Positions 1 to 10,982 are shown, counted from the stretch's first letter. The stretch is DNA of 64,000 bases from Terriglobia bacterium (GCA_020072585.1 JAIQGL010000005.1:148065-212064), one strand, 5' to 3'. A program made the numbers and translations. Notes: generated from the sequence alone by a model not told the origin.

Positions 1-1
1 G

Positions 2-362
2 GAAACGCTCGTCCAATTGAAACAGGGTCTTGGCTTCCTGGCTACGATCGGCTCCACGGCTCCATTCGTCGGCCTCTTCGGTACAGTGGCTGGAATCATC
101 AACGCTTTTCGGAACATCGCGGCCACGGGGTCCGGCGGTATGTCTGTAGTTTCTGGCGGCATCGCCGAGGCTCTGGTCACGACGGCGCTGGGCATCTTTG
201 TCGCAATTCCGGCCGTCGCCGCTTTCAACTATTTCACTGGCAGAATTGAAAACTTCCACATCGAGATGAACCGGGCTTCAACCCAGCTCGTGAACCGCCT
301 CTTCAAGGCGCCCCAGATCAATCGGGTGGCTAAGTTGTCAGTGGGTGCGGAGGAGGACGAGT

Positions 363-376
<14 letters not shown>
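2..376 (+). CDS. exbB: ExbB/TolQ/MotA-family proton channel subunit, 5' end missing
   Basis: The frame is open from base 2, so the gene begins left of the window; 124 C-terminal residues remain. Two hydrophobic segments are visible. The first carries the family pore signature (GSTAPFVGLFGTVAGI), followed by a Gly/Ser linker and a second helix (EALVTTALGIFVAIPAVAAF). In this family the protein is the inner-membrane stator that, with ExbD, uses the proton gradient to drive a TonB-like transducer. The next gene (ExbD) starts inside its last codons, a 14-base overlap typical of translational coupling. Family assignment is firm; which receptor system it serves is inferred only from neighbours. Confidence 0.9.
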
Positions 377-785
<409 letters not shown>

Positions 786-788
786 GTT

Positions 789-1256
789 ATGGATTTCAAC
801 AGAGGCGATTCCGGATCCAATCTGCAGTCCGAGATTAATATCACGCCGCTCGTTGACGTGGTGCTCGTGCTGCTGATCATCTTCATGGTCGTGGTTCCGC
901 TCCTCATGCAGGGTTATGACGTGAACATTCCCAAGACCTCGACCAATGCCAAGCCCGCGCAGTCCCAGGAATCGCGGCTGATCCTGATTATCTCCGCGAC
1001 GACCTGCGGCATCCTCAAGCCCTCCGCGAGCGATGAAATTCCGGCGGACTGTCGCGTGACGCTGGGCGATCAGAAGATCGCTGCGACCGAATTGCCCGCA
1101 CGCGTGGCGGAGAGCCTTGGCAACCGGCCTCCGGAAAAGCGCGTGCTGTTTCTGGCCGCTGACGACCGCTTGAACTATGAGGGAGTTCTGCGCATCCTCG
1201 ATCTCGCTAAATCGGGCGTCGAGGATTTGAAGGTCGAGTTTATTACGAGTTATTGA
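789..1256 (+). CDS. exbD: ExbD/TolR-family transducer, second copy
   Basis: 155 residues. Its membrane helix is nearly identical to that of the first ExbD (INITPLVDVVLVLLIIFMVV), but the periplasmic domain is longer and different. It contains two Cys residues (TTCGILK and DCRVTL) that the first copy lacks and that could form a disulphide. Paired dissimilar ExbD proteins behind one ExbB are common in Acidobacteriota and myxobacteria-type systems. Spacing to both neighbours is 3 bases or less, so it is part of one operon. Confidence 0.93.
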   Translation: MDFNRGDSGSNLQSEINITPLVDVVLVLLIIFMVVVPLLMQGYDVNIPKTSTNAKPAQSQESRLILIISATTCGILKPSASDEIPADCRVTLGDQKIAATELPARVAESLGNRPPEKRVLFLAADDRLNYEGVLRILDLAKSGVEDLKVEFITSY

Positions 1257-1257
1257 G

Positions 1258-2247
1258 GTGGCTGCTTTGGCGACAACCATGGAAATCGGCAGGTTCAAAG
1301 AATCGGGTGCTCTGTCCACCCGCAGCATGGTGGAAAGCCTTGTGCTCCATGCCATCGTGCTGGGCTTGCTGGCGCTTCTGGCGGCAACAGTACTGGTTCG
1401 CAGCGGCGCGCCCCGCACGAAAAAAGAGATCGACATCGTCTTCTATCGTCCAGCGGCGGTCCCAGTCACGCCGACTGCGGTCGCGCCTCCTCCGCCAAAG
1501 GGCGCGACTGGGGAAGCAAAGGCTAGGGCTTCGGAAGCTCCAAAAGGGCCTGGGAGACCTGACCTCCCAGCAGGTCCGGAAAAGGGCTTTTCCGCGGATG
1601 CGAAACCGCCTGAGCCAAACGTGGGCAGGGCCGGAATTCTGGCATTCAAAGAGCAGTTCGCGAGCCTGGCGCAGGACCAGAACGCGCCGCGTCTCGGAAG
1701 CGATGCGCGTTACGCTGACGCCGACGAAGTGGGCCAGGCATCATCACTCTCCGTGTTGACGACCAATACGCCGGGATCAAGTGGTGGCATTGACGCCGGC
1801 TCGCTGAGCCGCAATGTGGGAGGTGGCGGCGGCAGAGGCGGTGGCGGGGGCGGCATGGGCGGGCCCGGTGTGCAGGTGGCCCGCGCAAAAAGTTCGATCG
1901 CGGGGATCGGCGGAGGCGACGACCGACCCAAGGCGCACAGCGGCCCAGGGGCTTCCCGCACCGACGAAGAAATACAAATTGTGTTCGATCGTTACAAGTC
2001 TGCTTTCTATCGGGATTACAACCGGACACTGCGCATCAATCCGACATTGCAAGGCAAGATGGTGCTGCGCCTGACGATTGAGCCGGACGGCTCCGTGTCA
2101 ATGTGCCAGCTGCAATCGAGTGACATGGATGCGCCGGATCTCGCCACTCTGGTAGTGAACCGCGTCAAGACGATCAATTTCGGCGCGAAGGAAGGCGTGC
2201 AGGCCGTAACAATCTCGTACCCGATAGACTTTCTGCCGGCGACGTGA
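1258..2247 (+). CDS. TonB-like energy transducer with AgmX/PglI-type C-terminal domain
   Basis: 329 residues. Order: short cytoplasmic tail; one membrane helix at about residues 24-48; a long Pro/Ala- then Gly-rich periplasmic spacer, with a Gly run at about 186-205; and a C-terminal domain of about 90 residues. That domain starts EEIQIVFDRYKSAFYRDYNR and contains the pattern GKMVLRLTIEPDGSV. It fits the AgmX/PglI family, a TonB-like fold paired with ExbB/ExbD. The spacer would let the C-terminal domain reach across the periplasm. The start is either GTG 1258 or ATG 1279; the GTG follows the exbD stop by one base. Role in energising the two giant proteins downstream is inferred from position. 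Confidence 0.8.
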   Translation: MAALATTMEIGRFKESGALSTRSMVESLVLHAIVLGLLALLAATVLVRSGAPRTKKEIDIVFYRPAAVPVTPTAVAPPPPKGATGEAKARASEAPKGPGRPDLPAGPEKGFSADAKPPEPNVGRAGILAFKEQFASLAQDQNAPRLGSDARYADADEVGQASSLSVLTTNTPGSSGGIDAGSLSRNVGGGGGRGGGGGGMGGPGVQVARAKSSIAGIGGGDDRPKAHSGPGASRTDEEIQIVFDRYKSAFYRDYNRTLRINPTLQGKMVLRLTIEPDGSVSMCQLQSSDMDAPDLATLVVNRVKTINFGAKEGVQAVTISYPIDFLPAT

Positions 2248-2478
2248 AGCGGCCGAAGCGGAAGAACACAGATAGCCAGGAGGTTTAGAGAAGCAGCGAA
2301 TCTGATCAGTTGACCCTCGAACGCGATTTTGACAAAGGCAAAGCCATCGAAAGATGGCGACGCAAAGTTACCGGTCTAACGGGCCGCGAGCCCCAGGACG
2401 GCGGGACCGCCGAAATTCAGTCCACAGCGTGGCTGCCTCGGTCCCGAAAATCACTTAGTGAGAGGAACGAGGGCGTAG

Positions 2479-5400
2479 ATGACTTCCCCCAACACGAACA
2501 ACGCGAGGCGGCGCGGCAGCTGGATCGCAATCCTGCCCGACAAGCTGCGCCTCGGGCTTCACTTCTACTTACTTGTTTTCGGCATCATCATGCTAATGAT
2601 GGGATCGAACCCTGCGTTTGCCCAGACGCAGACGTGCGCCATTATCACCGGCGGCGATGCCGGTGGGGGACTGGGTGTTAGTCCCACCTATCTCGCTAAT
2701 CAAGACGGACGCGCCAATGAGGGTTGTACCATTCTGATCACGCTCAACGCAGACGGGTCAATCACAACAACTTTTCCCAATCCTTCCCCCTCTTACGATC
2801 AAGGCCTTGACGACAACCTGATTGGTGTCGTGAATAACACCAGTAAAGTCATCACCGCCTTGCAGCTCACCAGCGCAACAGTCCCTATTTTTGGTCTCGA
2901 GGACGATGGAGTTTGTGGCCTCCCGGGATGGACGTTTAGTGCTCTTGGGCCAAACCCCAATTGCGCAATCGCAACGGACCCGCACCTTTATGGTCCCGCG
3001 GGAATTAACTACACAATATTCAACGCGAACAGTGGGATCGTCAATTTCGGCAACGGTGGGATTGCACCAAACAGTAACGCGTTTTTCAGCCTTGAGGGAG
3101 GGCAGCTTACTAAGATCGTCGCAGTAGTTATCCCAGGGCTGGAAATTACCAAGCAAGTCAGCGTGGTGGGTGGCGGCCCTGCGCTGCCAGGCGGGCAGCT
3201 TGACTATCTGGTGCACGTGACCAATCCTTCGAACAATCCCCCGAACTTCCAGGCCTCTTCGGTCGTAATCACTGACGATATCAGCAGCGCGGGTGCAGGT
3301 AATCTCACGTTCGTTAATCCACCAGCGCCAACCATGAACGGCTCCACGGCCGGTGTGACGGTCGTGGGCTCGCTGCTGACCGCGAACTACTCTGCTGTGA
3401 ACGGGCCGTTGCAGCCCGGACAATCGATCGACATACGCTTCCGGGTGCAGATTGCTGCGGGACTTGCCGCCGGCACGACTCTCACGAACACTGCGCTCGT
3501 AACCTGGAACACTCCTACAGAGACGTCGAGCGCGAGCGTCTCGATTGCTATTGGAGAACCCTCCACGCCCAACCTTGTACTGACAAAAACGGGACCGGCG
3601 GCGATGAGCACCGCGCAGTTAGGGCAGTTTGGTCTTGACATCCAGAATACCGGCGTGAGCGACGCCTGGAACGCCACAATCCTGGATCGGCTCCCCAAAA
3701 GCAGCCCCACCGGTGGCATGTGTTCCTCAACACCACAGATACTTAGCGCGCAGGTTTTCCAGGCGAACGGGATCACGCCGGTTCCGGGCAAGGGGCCTCT
3801 GGTTCCGGGCACCGACTTTTCCATCAACTCTATCGGCGCGCCCACCTGCGAGCTCACGCTAACCATGCTCACGTCGGCCGCCACGATCGGCCAGAATCAG
3901 CGTTTGATCATCAATTACCAGACCCGGCTCGACGCGAACAGTCAAATTGGCGCTACACTCACCAACGTTGCTGGGGCCATCCAGTGGTTCGACGCCGACC
4001 CCGGCATCCCCACCCGCCAAAGCTTCACGCGCACACTCACCGATGGCACGCCAGGCGTCCTCGATTTCCAGGATGCGCACACCGTCACGGTAGTGGCCGC
4101 AGCGCTGGCAATTTCCAAGCAAGTCAGCGTGGTAGGCGGCGGCGCTGCGCAGCCCGGGGGACAACTTGACTACCTGGTACACGTGACGAATGCCTCGACG
4201 AGCCCGGCCACCCCGGTCGTAATCACCGACGATATCAGCAGCGCGGGTGCAGGTCGCCTCACGTTCGTGAACCCAGCAGCAACGATGAACGGCTCCACGG
4301 CGGGTGTCAGCATTGTGGGCTCGGTGTTGACCGCGAACTACTCTACTGTGAACGGGCCGTTGCAGCCCGGACAATCCATCGACGTGCACTTCCGGGTGCA
4401 GATTGCTGCGGGAATTCCCGCCGGCACGACTCTCACGAACACCGCGGTCGTAACGTGGAACACCCCTCCACAGACGGCGAGCGCCAGCGTCTCGGTCGCT
4501 ATCGGAGGAGTTCCCGGTGTCGGTACTTTGAACGGCACAGCTTGGCTTGACGCCAACTTCAACAAGCTAGCCGACGTAAACGAGCCGCGTCTGCAGGGCT
4601 GGACGGTCGCGCTGTTTCGTAATGGAGTCCAGGTGCAGTCCGTTCTCACGGATGTCAACGGCGTTTATCGCTTTAGTAACGTGCCGCCGACCGACGGGAC
4701 TCCAGACCATTACGAAATGCGGTTCACCGCGCCCGGTGCGGGGCCGAATACCGCCAAGCTCGGCAAAGCCGACTCAGCTTTTACCAACAGTCTGCAGCGG
4801 ATCACCGATATCCTCGTGCCCGCCGGCAGCAACCTCCTGAATCTGAATCTGCCAATCGGGCCGAATGGCGTGGTCTACAACTCGTTGACGCGCACTCCGA
4901 TTGCGGGTGTGACCCTGAACATGCTGAGGACCGGCAGCAGTACGCCATTGCCGGCAACTTGTTTCGACGACCCGGCGCAACAGGGCCAGATCACGCAAGC
5001 CAGCGGCTATTACCGTTTCGACCTCAACTTCGCCGATCCTGCCTGCTCCAGTGGTGGCAGCTTTCTCATCAAGGTGACCGCACCATCGTCGACCTTTGTG
5101 GCCGGTGAGTCGTTGCTCATCCCTGCGGCTTCCAACGCATCGACCGCGCCGTTCTCTGTACCTACCTGTCCGGGTGGTCTGCAGGATGCGCTTCCGGGCG
5201 TACCGTTCTGCGAAGCACAAGCATCGGAGTTCGCACCACCGTTTTCCGTGCCCCCGCGCAGCGCTGGGACAAAGTACTACCTGAATCTCACCCTGGATGG
5301 CACCGCAGTACCCGGCTCGAACCAGATATACAACAACCACATTCCGGTAGATACACAGATCGCGGCAGCATTCTCGATCACCAAGACGACTCCGTTGCTC

Positions 5401-6381
5401 AACGTCACTCGCGGGCAGCTCGTCCCGTACACCATCACGATAGGCAATCTGCTAGGCGCATCCATGCAAGGTGTGCAGATTGTGGACCGCTATCCAGCGG
5501 GCTTCCGCTACGTCACAGGATCTGCGCGTCTGGATGGTGTGCCCACAGAGCCGACGGTGGCCGCCGGCCAGCTCGTATGGAATGGCCTCAACTTCGGCAG
5601 CTCCGATCATCGCACGATCATGCTGTTGCTCGCTGTCGGCGCCGGTGTTGGCGAAGGCGAGTTCATCAACCGCGCGCAGGTCATCCAAGGCGTGACGGGC
5701 CAGCCCCTGTCCGGTGAGGCAACGGCAACGGTTCGTGTCGTCCCCGATCAGACGTTCGACTGCACTGACGTTTTTGGCAAGGTCTTCGACGACGTGAATC
5801 GAAACGGCCGCCAGGATTCCGGCGAGAAAGGCCTGCCGGGAGTACGGGTGGTGACGGCGCAAGGCCTGGCAGCAAAGACCGATCAGTACGGGCGATTCCA
5901 CATCACCTGCGCGATTGTGCCGAACGATATTCGAGGCAGCAATTTCGTGCTAAAGCTCGACGACCGGACTCTTCCCAGCGGCTTCCGTATGTCCACTGAC
6001 CCGATGCAGATCAAACACGCCACGTCCGGCAAGGCCCTGAAATTTGATTTCGGTGCATCCATCTATCGCGTTGTGGCCATCGATCTGTCGGATGCGGCCT
6101 TTGAGCCGGGGAAGACGGAAATTCGCGACCAGTGGAAGCCACGCGTCGACGTGCTCCTCGGAGAATTGCGCAAAGCGCCGTCGGTGCTGCGCCTGTCCTA
6201 CGTCGGCGATACCGAGGATGCGGGACTCGTCGAACGGCGCATGCAAGCGCTTAAGCGGCAGGTGGCCGAAGCGTGGGATGCAGAAAAAGACCGCTACATG
6301 CTGACCATTGAGCCAGAGGTCTTCTGGCGGCGCGGCGCCCCGCCTAAACGGTCCGACCTGCGTGTGCCGGAGAGTAGGTGA
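2479..6381 (+). CDS. Giant secreted DUF11/SdrD-B repeat protein with OmpA-like tail
   Basis: 1300 residues. A hydrophobic signal segment ends near AFAQ (about residue 49). Domains visible: a unique N-terminal region; DUF11-type beta-sandwich repeats at about 225-360 and 547-677, nearly identical to each other, with a divergent one at 365-530 and another at about 970-1075; SdrD-B-like modules at about 681-760 (GTAWLDANFNKLADVNEPRL) and 1097-1170 (DVNRNGRQDSGEKGLPGV); and a tail at about 1195-1290 resembling OmpA-type domains (AFEPGKTEIRDQWKPRVDVL). The ATG has a purine-rich ribosome site (GAGAGGAACGAGGG). Such proteins are stalk-like surface or matrix proteins. The stop overlaps the start of the next gene, so the two are probably made together. 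Confidence 0.85.
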   Translation: MTSPNTNNARRRGSWIAILPDKLRLGLHFYLLVFGIIMLMMGSNPAFAQTQTCAIITGGDAGGGLGVSPTYLANQDGRANEGCTILITLNADGSITTTFPNPSPSYDQGLDDNLIGVVNNTSKVITALQLTSATVPIFGLEDDGVCGLPGWTFSALGPNPNCAIATDPHLYGPAGINYTIFNANSGIVNFGNGGIAPNSNAFFSLEGGQLTKIVAVVIPGLEITKQVSVVGGGPALPGGQLDYLVHVTNPSNNPPNFQASSVVITDDISSAGAGNLTFVNPPAPTMNGSTAGVTVVGSLLTANYSAVNGPLQPGQSIDIRFRVQIAAGLAAGTTLTNTALVTWNTPTETSSASVSIAIGEPSTPNLVLTKTGPAAMSTAQLGQFGLDIQNTGVSDAWNATILDRLPKSSPTGGMCSSTPQILSAQVFQANGITPVPGKGPLVPGTDFSINSIGAPTCELTLTMLTSAATIGQNQRLIINYQTRLDANSQIGATLTNVAGAIQWFDADPGIPTRQSFTRTLTDGTPGVLDFQDAHTVTVVAAALAISKQVSVVGGGAAQPGGQLDYLVHVTNASTSPATPVVITDDISSAGAGRLTFVNPAATMNGSTAGVSIVGSVLTANYSTVNGPLQPGQSIDVHFRVQIAAGIPAGTTLTNTAVVTWNTPPQTASASVSVAIGGVPGVGTLNGTAWLDANFNKLADVNEPRLQGWTVALFRNGVQVQSVLTDVNGVYRFSNVPPTDGTPDHYEMRFTAPGAGPNTAKLGKADSAFTNSLQRITDILVPAGSNLLNLNLPIGPNGVVYNSLTRTPIAGVTLNMLRTGSSTPLPATCFDDPAQQGQITQASGYYRFDLNFADPACSSGGSFLIKVTAPSSTFVAGESLLIPAASNASTAPFSVPTCPGGLQDALPGVPFCEAQASEFAPPFSVPPRSAGTKYYLNLTLDGTAVPGSNQIYNNHIPVDTQIAAAFSITKTTPLLNVTRGQLVPYTITIGNLLGASMQGVQIVDRYPAGFRYVTGSARLDGVPTEPTVAAGQLVWNGLNFGSSDHRTIMLLLAVGAGVGEGEFINRAQVIQGVTGQPLSGEATATVRVVPDQTFDCTDVFGKVFDDVNRNGRQDSGEKGLPGVRVVTAQGLAAKTDQYGRFHITCAIVPNDIRGSNFVLKLDDRTLPSGFRMSTDPMQIKHATSGKALKFDFGASIYRVVAIDLSDAAFEPGKTEIRDQWKPRVDVLLGELRKAPSVLRLSYVGDTEDAGLVERRMQALKRQVAEAWDAEKDRYMLTIEPEVFWRRGAPPKRSDLRVPESR
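3151..4509 (+). repeat. Pair of near-identical DUF11-module repeats inside one gene
   Basis: Copy 1 spans about 3151-3556 and copy 2 about 4117-4509. Long tracts match at the base level, for example around the encoded VITDDISSAGAG and NGPLQPGQSID segments. Nucleotide identity that high, with a diverged module lying between them, suggests recent internal duplication or gene conversion. Confidence 0.85.
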
Positions 6382-9300
6382 ACGGTATGAACATACAACG
6401 CCATCTACTGCTGATTGTCGGATTCCTAATCGTGGCGGCCCCTACGGGCATCGGCCAGGTCAACACGGCCAAGCCGGGCCAGCCGGTGGAGCGGCATCTC
6501 TCCAGCGACCAGACAATGAAGGAATGGTCGCATGACTCGAATCGGACCGATGACATGAAGCGCATCAAGGTCTGCCGCGTGGAGAACGTCTGCAAGATGC
6601 GTTACAAGGAAGGCCAGACGCCACGGACGCGCGTGAAGAACCTCGTCATGCCACTGCGGTACCAGGACGAGAACGTTCCCATTTCCGACGCTTTCACCAA
6701 ACAGGTCCAGCAGGCGCTCAACAACTTGCGCGACAAGCAGGGCGTGACGATCCGGTTCATCGGCTACACGGATGACGCGCCGCTCACCGGCCGCGATGAG
6801 AGCCTTTACGGGAACCAATTGGCGTTGTCAAAGGCAAGGGCGCAACGAGTCGCACTGGCAATGCAAAAAATTCTGGGATTGCCCGCTTCGGCGATCCAAA
6901 GCGACGGTCGCGGGGCCACCCACCCACTTGGCTCCAATGCAACCGCGCAGGGACGGACGATGAATCGTCGCATCGAAGTGGAATTCTGGTACGACGATCC
7001 TCTTCAGGAGTTACCAGACACGCCGCAGCTGTGCCCGGACGATCTAGAGGAAACCGTAACCAGGGTCTACGATCCCGCCTGGGGCAGCATCCCGGATATC
7101 AAGCTCGAGAACGGTCAGTTGATCATTCCTCCGGGCTACGCGACGAATCTGCATCGCGCACTTGCAGACATCGCGGACCGCACCAACGCGCGGCTGCGGT
7201 TTATTGGTTACACCAAGAACGAGCGGCTTGACCGCCGCACCGCATCCGTATACGACGACGACATCGGTCTTTCCGCGGCGCGGGCCCGCCACGCCATGGA
7301 CATGCTCATGCAGGACCCGCAGTTGTCAGGCGCTCGGTCCGAACACGAGGGACGCGGCTACGGCCAGTCCGATGATGTCGTGAATCTTGGCTTCATTCAA
7401 AGCGAAGAGTCGTTCGTGCGCGTGCAGGTGGTATACGACGAACGCTTGCCGGCGGACAACTACGAGGGCGTGGACGTCACCCATCTAACCAAGGAGCTTA
7501 ACCCGAAGAGCCCGTACGAGCTGAATGTGATGCACATCACCGTCGACGGCAAGCCGATCGATGACCTGGACCGCAGCTCTTCCGATGTCCAGCGCTGCAC
7601 CGACGTCGCGCTCGACAATGCCAATATCCGGTTCCGCATCGACAATCTCGAGTCGCGGCGGCGGCTCGGCGTCGCGGCGGATCCAGTCGCCGTGGTTGTG
7701 AAGGAACCGGTCAATGAGCTTGATCCACCGGTGGTGCATTTCCGGATGTACAGCAACTATACGGCCTTCCTCAACCGCGCTGAAATCCGAGTATTCGAGC
7801 AGCAGTCATTGCAAGCCGAGCCGCTCGCAATCATCCCAGTCGATGAGGCAGGCCTTGCGACATGGCACCCGGTGGCAGCGATTCTCGCAGGCCCGGCACG
7901 TCAACTCAAGTACCTGCTTCGCGCCTATGACTCGAAGGGTAATTTCGATGAAACGGATGCGCGACCGCTGTGGCTCTATCACGAGGCATCGCCTGAAAAT
8001 TTCCTGAAACCCGACAAGCCGCCAACGCAGGCGTTGCTGGCCGCCTACGGCGAGAACGACCTGGCACGCCAGCAGATTCCGCTCGGCAGCGGCTCGGTGA
8101 AGGTGCAGGGCAGCGGCATACCCGCAGGCCACAAGGTTTGGGTTGCCGGCCGCGAGGTCCCGGTTGACCCGCAGGGCAACTTCATTGCGGAAGAGGTCCT
8201 TCCCAACGGCACACATACCGTTGAAGTCGAGGTCCTCGATGGCGACGGCAACGGCTCGTTATATCTCCGCGATCTGGAGTTCAAGCGCCGGGACATGTTC
8301 TTCGTCGGTATTGCCGATATGACGATATCGAAGAACAGTGTGAGCGCGGCGGAAAAACTACAGCAGGGTGATAATGCTGCGCAGCCTGTCGATTCGTCGC
8401 TGGATGGCCGGCTGGCGTTCTATTTGAACGGCAAGGTGACGCAGAACTGGCATTTGACGGCCAGCGCGGATACCCGCGAAGGCCCGTTGAAAGACCTGTT
8501 CAGCAACTTCCTGGATAAGACACCCGATTCGTTATTCCGGCGCATCAATCCGCAATACTATTACCCGTCGTTCGGCGACGACAGTGTGGTGGAAGAAACT
8601 GCGCCGACCCTGGGCAAGTTCTACGTGAAAGCGAGCCACGGCCAGGATTATGGGATGTGGGGTAACTTCAAGGTCGCCTATGTGGGCAACGAACTGGCCC
8701 ACGTCGACCGCGGCCTGTACGGAGCCGACGCGCACTTCGGATCCGGACCCACTACCAGCTTCGGCGAACGACGGATCACGGTGGACGGTTTCGCCGCCCA
8801 ACCGGGAACGTTGGCGAGCTATGAGCAATTCCTCGGGACGGGTGGGTCGCTCTACTTCCTGCACCACCAGGATATCCTGACGGGCTCCGAGAGCGTGCGT
8901 ATTGAAGTCCGCGACAAGGCTTCGAACATCGTCACAGGGGTGGTCAACCTGCGGCCCAACGTGGACTATGACATCGACTACCTGCAGGGCCGGCTGCTGC
9001 TTTCAGAGCCGCTCTCGGCGACCGCTAACGACAACCTGCTGGTGCGTACCAGCGGCTTGAACGGTGACCAGTCCTTTCTCGTGGTGCGTTATGAGTACAC
9101 GCCAGGATTGGACAAGCTGGGCCAGGTCGCCGTCGGCGGTCAGGGCAGCTACTGGTTAAATAATTACGTGAAGCTCGGCTTGACAGCCGACTCAAACGAG
9201 GGAGACGGCAACAGCAACCTCGGCGCCGCAGACCTGACCTTGCGGAAAAGCGCCAATTCCTGGCTCAAGGTGCAGGCCGGCCGCACCACCGGTCTCCTCT

Positions 9301-10982
9301 CCCCTTCGTTGCAATCCAATGATGGCGGATTCGGGTTCCAGGGCCCTGATGACCAGTCTTTCACCAACTCAAAAGCTGGAGCCTACCGCGCCGACCTGGG
9401 CGTCGGGCTCAGTGACTTCGTTAAGGGGCACGACGGTCGTTTCGCGTTCTACACGCAGAGACTCGACGCCGGTTACTCTGCGCCGGGACAGATGACGATC
9501 AAGGACACGGAGCAATACGGCGGCATGTTCAAAATGCCGGTGAGCAGCCGCCTGACTCTGATGGCCAAGGCCGATCAGAGGACCCAGGACCAGGGGCTCG
9601 ATACGCGGGCAATGGAATTGGATCTGACCTATAAGGTGACCAACAGATGGAGCTTCAGCGCCGGCGTGCGCGACGATATGCGTAAGGATAATTCGCCGGT
9701 TGTCCCATTGACGCAGGAGCAGGGTGAGCGCACGGACGCGGTCGCGCAGATAAAGTTCAGTCCCAGCGATATTTGGAGCGCTTACGTCTTCGGCCAGGAC
9801 ACGGTCGCAGCGAGCGGCGGCCGTCCAGACAACAGTCGCATCGGCGTGGGCGGTTCCTATCGCCTGACGAAACGCTTCCGGATCGATGGTGAGGCGTCCG
9901 ACGGAGATCTTGGTCCCGGCGGGAAGATCGGCACCAGCTTTCTCTATTCCGAGCGGACCAGTCTTTACCTGAACTATTCGCTGGAAAACGAGCGGACGGA
10001 CAACGATCAGCTGGTCCACAGCGGCAGCTGGGGCAACCTGGTCTCAGGCGTGAAGACGCGGCTCTCCGATAGCTCCAGCGTCTACCTCGAGGAGCGTTAC
10101 CAGACTGGAGCGTCGCAGAGCGGCCTCACGCACGCCACCGGAATCAACCTCGTGACCAAAGAGCGCTGGAATTTCGGCGGCAGCGGGGAGTTTGGCAACT
10201 TGTTCGACTCCCAGACCGGCGCCGAGACCAAACGCAAGGCAGCCGGAATCCACATGGGTTACGGGCTGGACAAGATACAGTTCTCAAGCGCGATCGAGTT
10301 TCGCCGCGACGACGCGGAACAGCCCGACCTGGCTCATACCGTACAGACCGTATTGCTGTTGCGTAACAATTTCAAATACCAACTGACGCCCAGCTGGCGC
10401 CTACTCGGAAAACTGGATCACTCGATCAGTGATAGCTCGCTCGGCGATTTTTATGCCGGCGGCTACACCGAGGCTGTGGTCGGCTACGCATACCGGCCGG
10501 TACGGAATGACCGGCTGAACGCCCTGGTCAAGTACACGTACTTCTATAACGTCCCGACCACGGATCAGTTGGGATTGCAGAATACCGCGACCCAGTTCCT
10601 TCAGAAGAGTCACATCGCAGCGCTCGATCTTACCTACGACCTCACAGCCAACTGGTCCGTGGGAGGCAAGTACGCGTACCGGCTGGGTGAGGCGAGCCTG
10701 GATCGCGTGCAGCCCACTTTCTTCGACAATACCGCGCAGCTCTCCGTCTTGCGGCTGGACTGGCGCTTCCTCAAGCAATGGGACACTCTGGCCGAAGTCC
10801 GACAGCTTGGCCTCCCGGATATCAATCAACGCCGCCGCGGCGTTTTGACCGCGATCTACCATCACATCAGCAAGAACCTGAAGGCCGGCGTTGGCTACAA
10901 CTTCACCAACTTCTCCGACGAACTGACCGACCTGAAGTACAACCATAGAGGCATATTCGTTAATCTGATCGGGACCAAGTGA
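6378..10982 (+). CDS. Double-OmpA-domain protein with predicted C-terminal outer-membrane beta-barrel
   Basis: 1534 residues. A signal peptide is followed by two OmpA-like peptidoglycan-binding domains. The first, at about 90-205, has the NQLALSKARAQRVALAM helix and GRTMNRRIEVEF. The second, at about 230-355, has LSAARARHAMDMLM. An Ig-like linker region follows at about 480-640. From about residue 640 to the end the sequence alternates hydrophobic and polar residues with many aromatic strand ends, as in large outer-membrane barrels (for example NSWLKVQAGRTTGLLSPS and SLYLNYSLENER). GTG 6378 overlaps the previous stop (GTGA); ATG 6387 is an alternative start. It could anchor to the wall and export or display the preceding repeat protein; that is inference. 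Confidence 0.78.
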   Translation: MNGMNIQRHLLLIVGFLIVAAPTGIGQVNTAKPGQPVERHLSSDQTMKEWSHDSNRTDDMKRIKVCRVENVCKMRYKEGQTPRTRVKNLVMPLRYQDENVPISDAFTKQVQQALNNLRDKQGVTIRFIGYTDDAPLTGRDESLYGNQLALSKARAQRVALAMQKILGLPASAIQSDGRGATHPLGSNATAQGRTMNRRIEVEFWYDDPLQELPDTPQLCPDDLEETVTRVYDPAWGSIPDIKLENGQLIIPPGYATNLHRALADIADRTNARLRFIGYTKNERLDRRTASVYDDDIGLSAARARHAMDMLMQDPQLSGARSEHEGRGYGQSDDVVNLGFIQSEESFVRVQVVYDERLPADNYEGVDVTHLTKELNPKSPYELNVMHITVDGKPIDDLDRSSSDVQRCTDVALDNANIRFRIDNLESRRRLGVAADPVAVVVKEPVNELDPPVVHFRMYSNYTAFLNRAEIRVFEQQSLQAEPLAIIPVDEAGLATWHPVAAILAGPARQLKYLLRAYDSKGNFDETDARPLWLYHEASPENFLKPDKPPTQALLAAYGENDLARQQIPLGSGSVKVQGSGIPAGHKVWVAGREVPVDPQGNFIAEEVLPNGTHTVEVEVLDGDGNGSLYLRDLEFKRRDMFFVGIADMTISKNSVSAAEKLQQGDNAAQPVDSSLDGRLAFYLNGKVTQNWHLTASADTREGPLKDLFSNFLDKTPDSLFRRINPQYYYPSFGDDSVVEETAPTLGKFYVKASHGQDYGMWGNFKVAYVGNELAHVDRGLYGADAHFGSGPTTSFGERRITVDGFAAQPGTLASYEQFLGTGGSLYFLHHQDILTGSESVRIEVRDKASNIVTGVVNLRPNVDYDIDYLQGRLLLSEPLSATANDNLLVRTSGLNGDQSFLVVRYEYTPGLDKLGQVAVGGQGSYWLNNYVKLGLTADSNEGDGNSNLGAADLTLRKSANSWLKVQAGRTTGLLSPSLQSNDGGFGFQGPDDQSFTNSKAGAYRADLGVGLSDFVKGHDGRFAFYTQRLDAGYSAPGQMTIKDTEQYGGMFKMPVSSRLTLMAKADQRTQDQGLDTRAMELDLTYKVTNRWSFSAGVRDDMRKDNSPVVPLTQEQGERTDAVAQIKFSPSDIWSAYVFGQDTVAASGGRPDNSRIGVGGSYRLTKRFRIDGEASDGDLGPGGKIGTSFLYSERTSLYLNYSLENERTDNDQLVHSGSWGNLVSGVKTRLSDSSSVYLEERYQTGASQSGLTHATGINLVTKERWNFGGSGEFGNLFDSQTGAETKRKAAGIHMGYGLDKIQFSSAIEFRRDDAEQPDLAHTVQTVLLLRNNFKYQLTPSWRLLGKLDHSISDSSLGDFYAGGYTEAVVGYAYRPVRNDRLNALVKYTYFYNVPTTDQLGLQNTATQFLQKSHIAALDLTYDLTANWSVGGKYAYRLGEASLDRVQPTFFDNTAQLSVLRLDWRFLKQWDTLAEVRQLGLPDINQRRRGVLTAIYHHISKNLKAGVGYNFTNFSDELTDLKYNHRGIFVNLIGTK

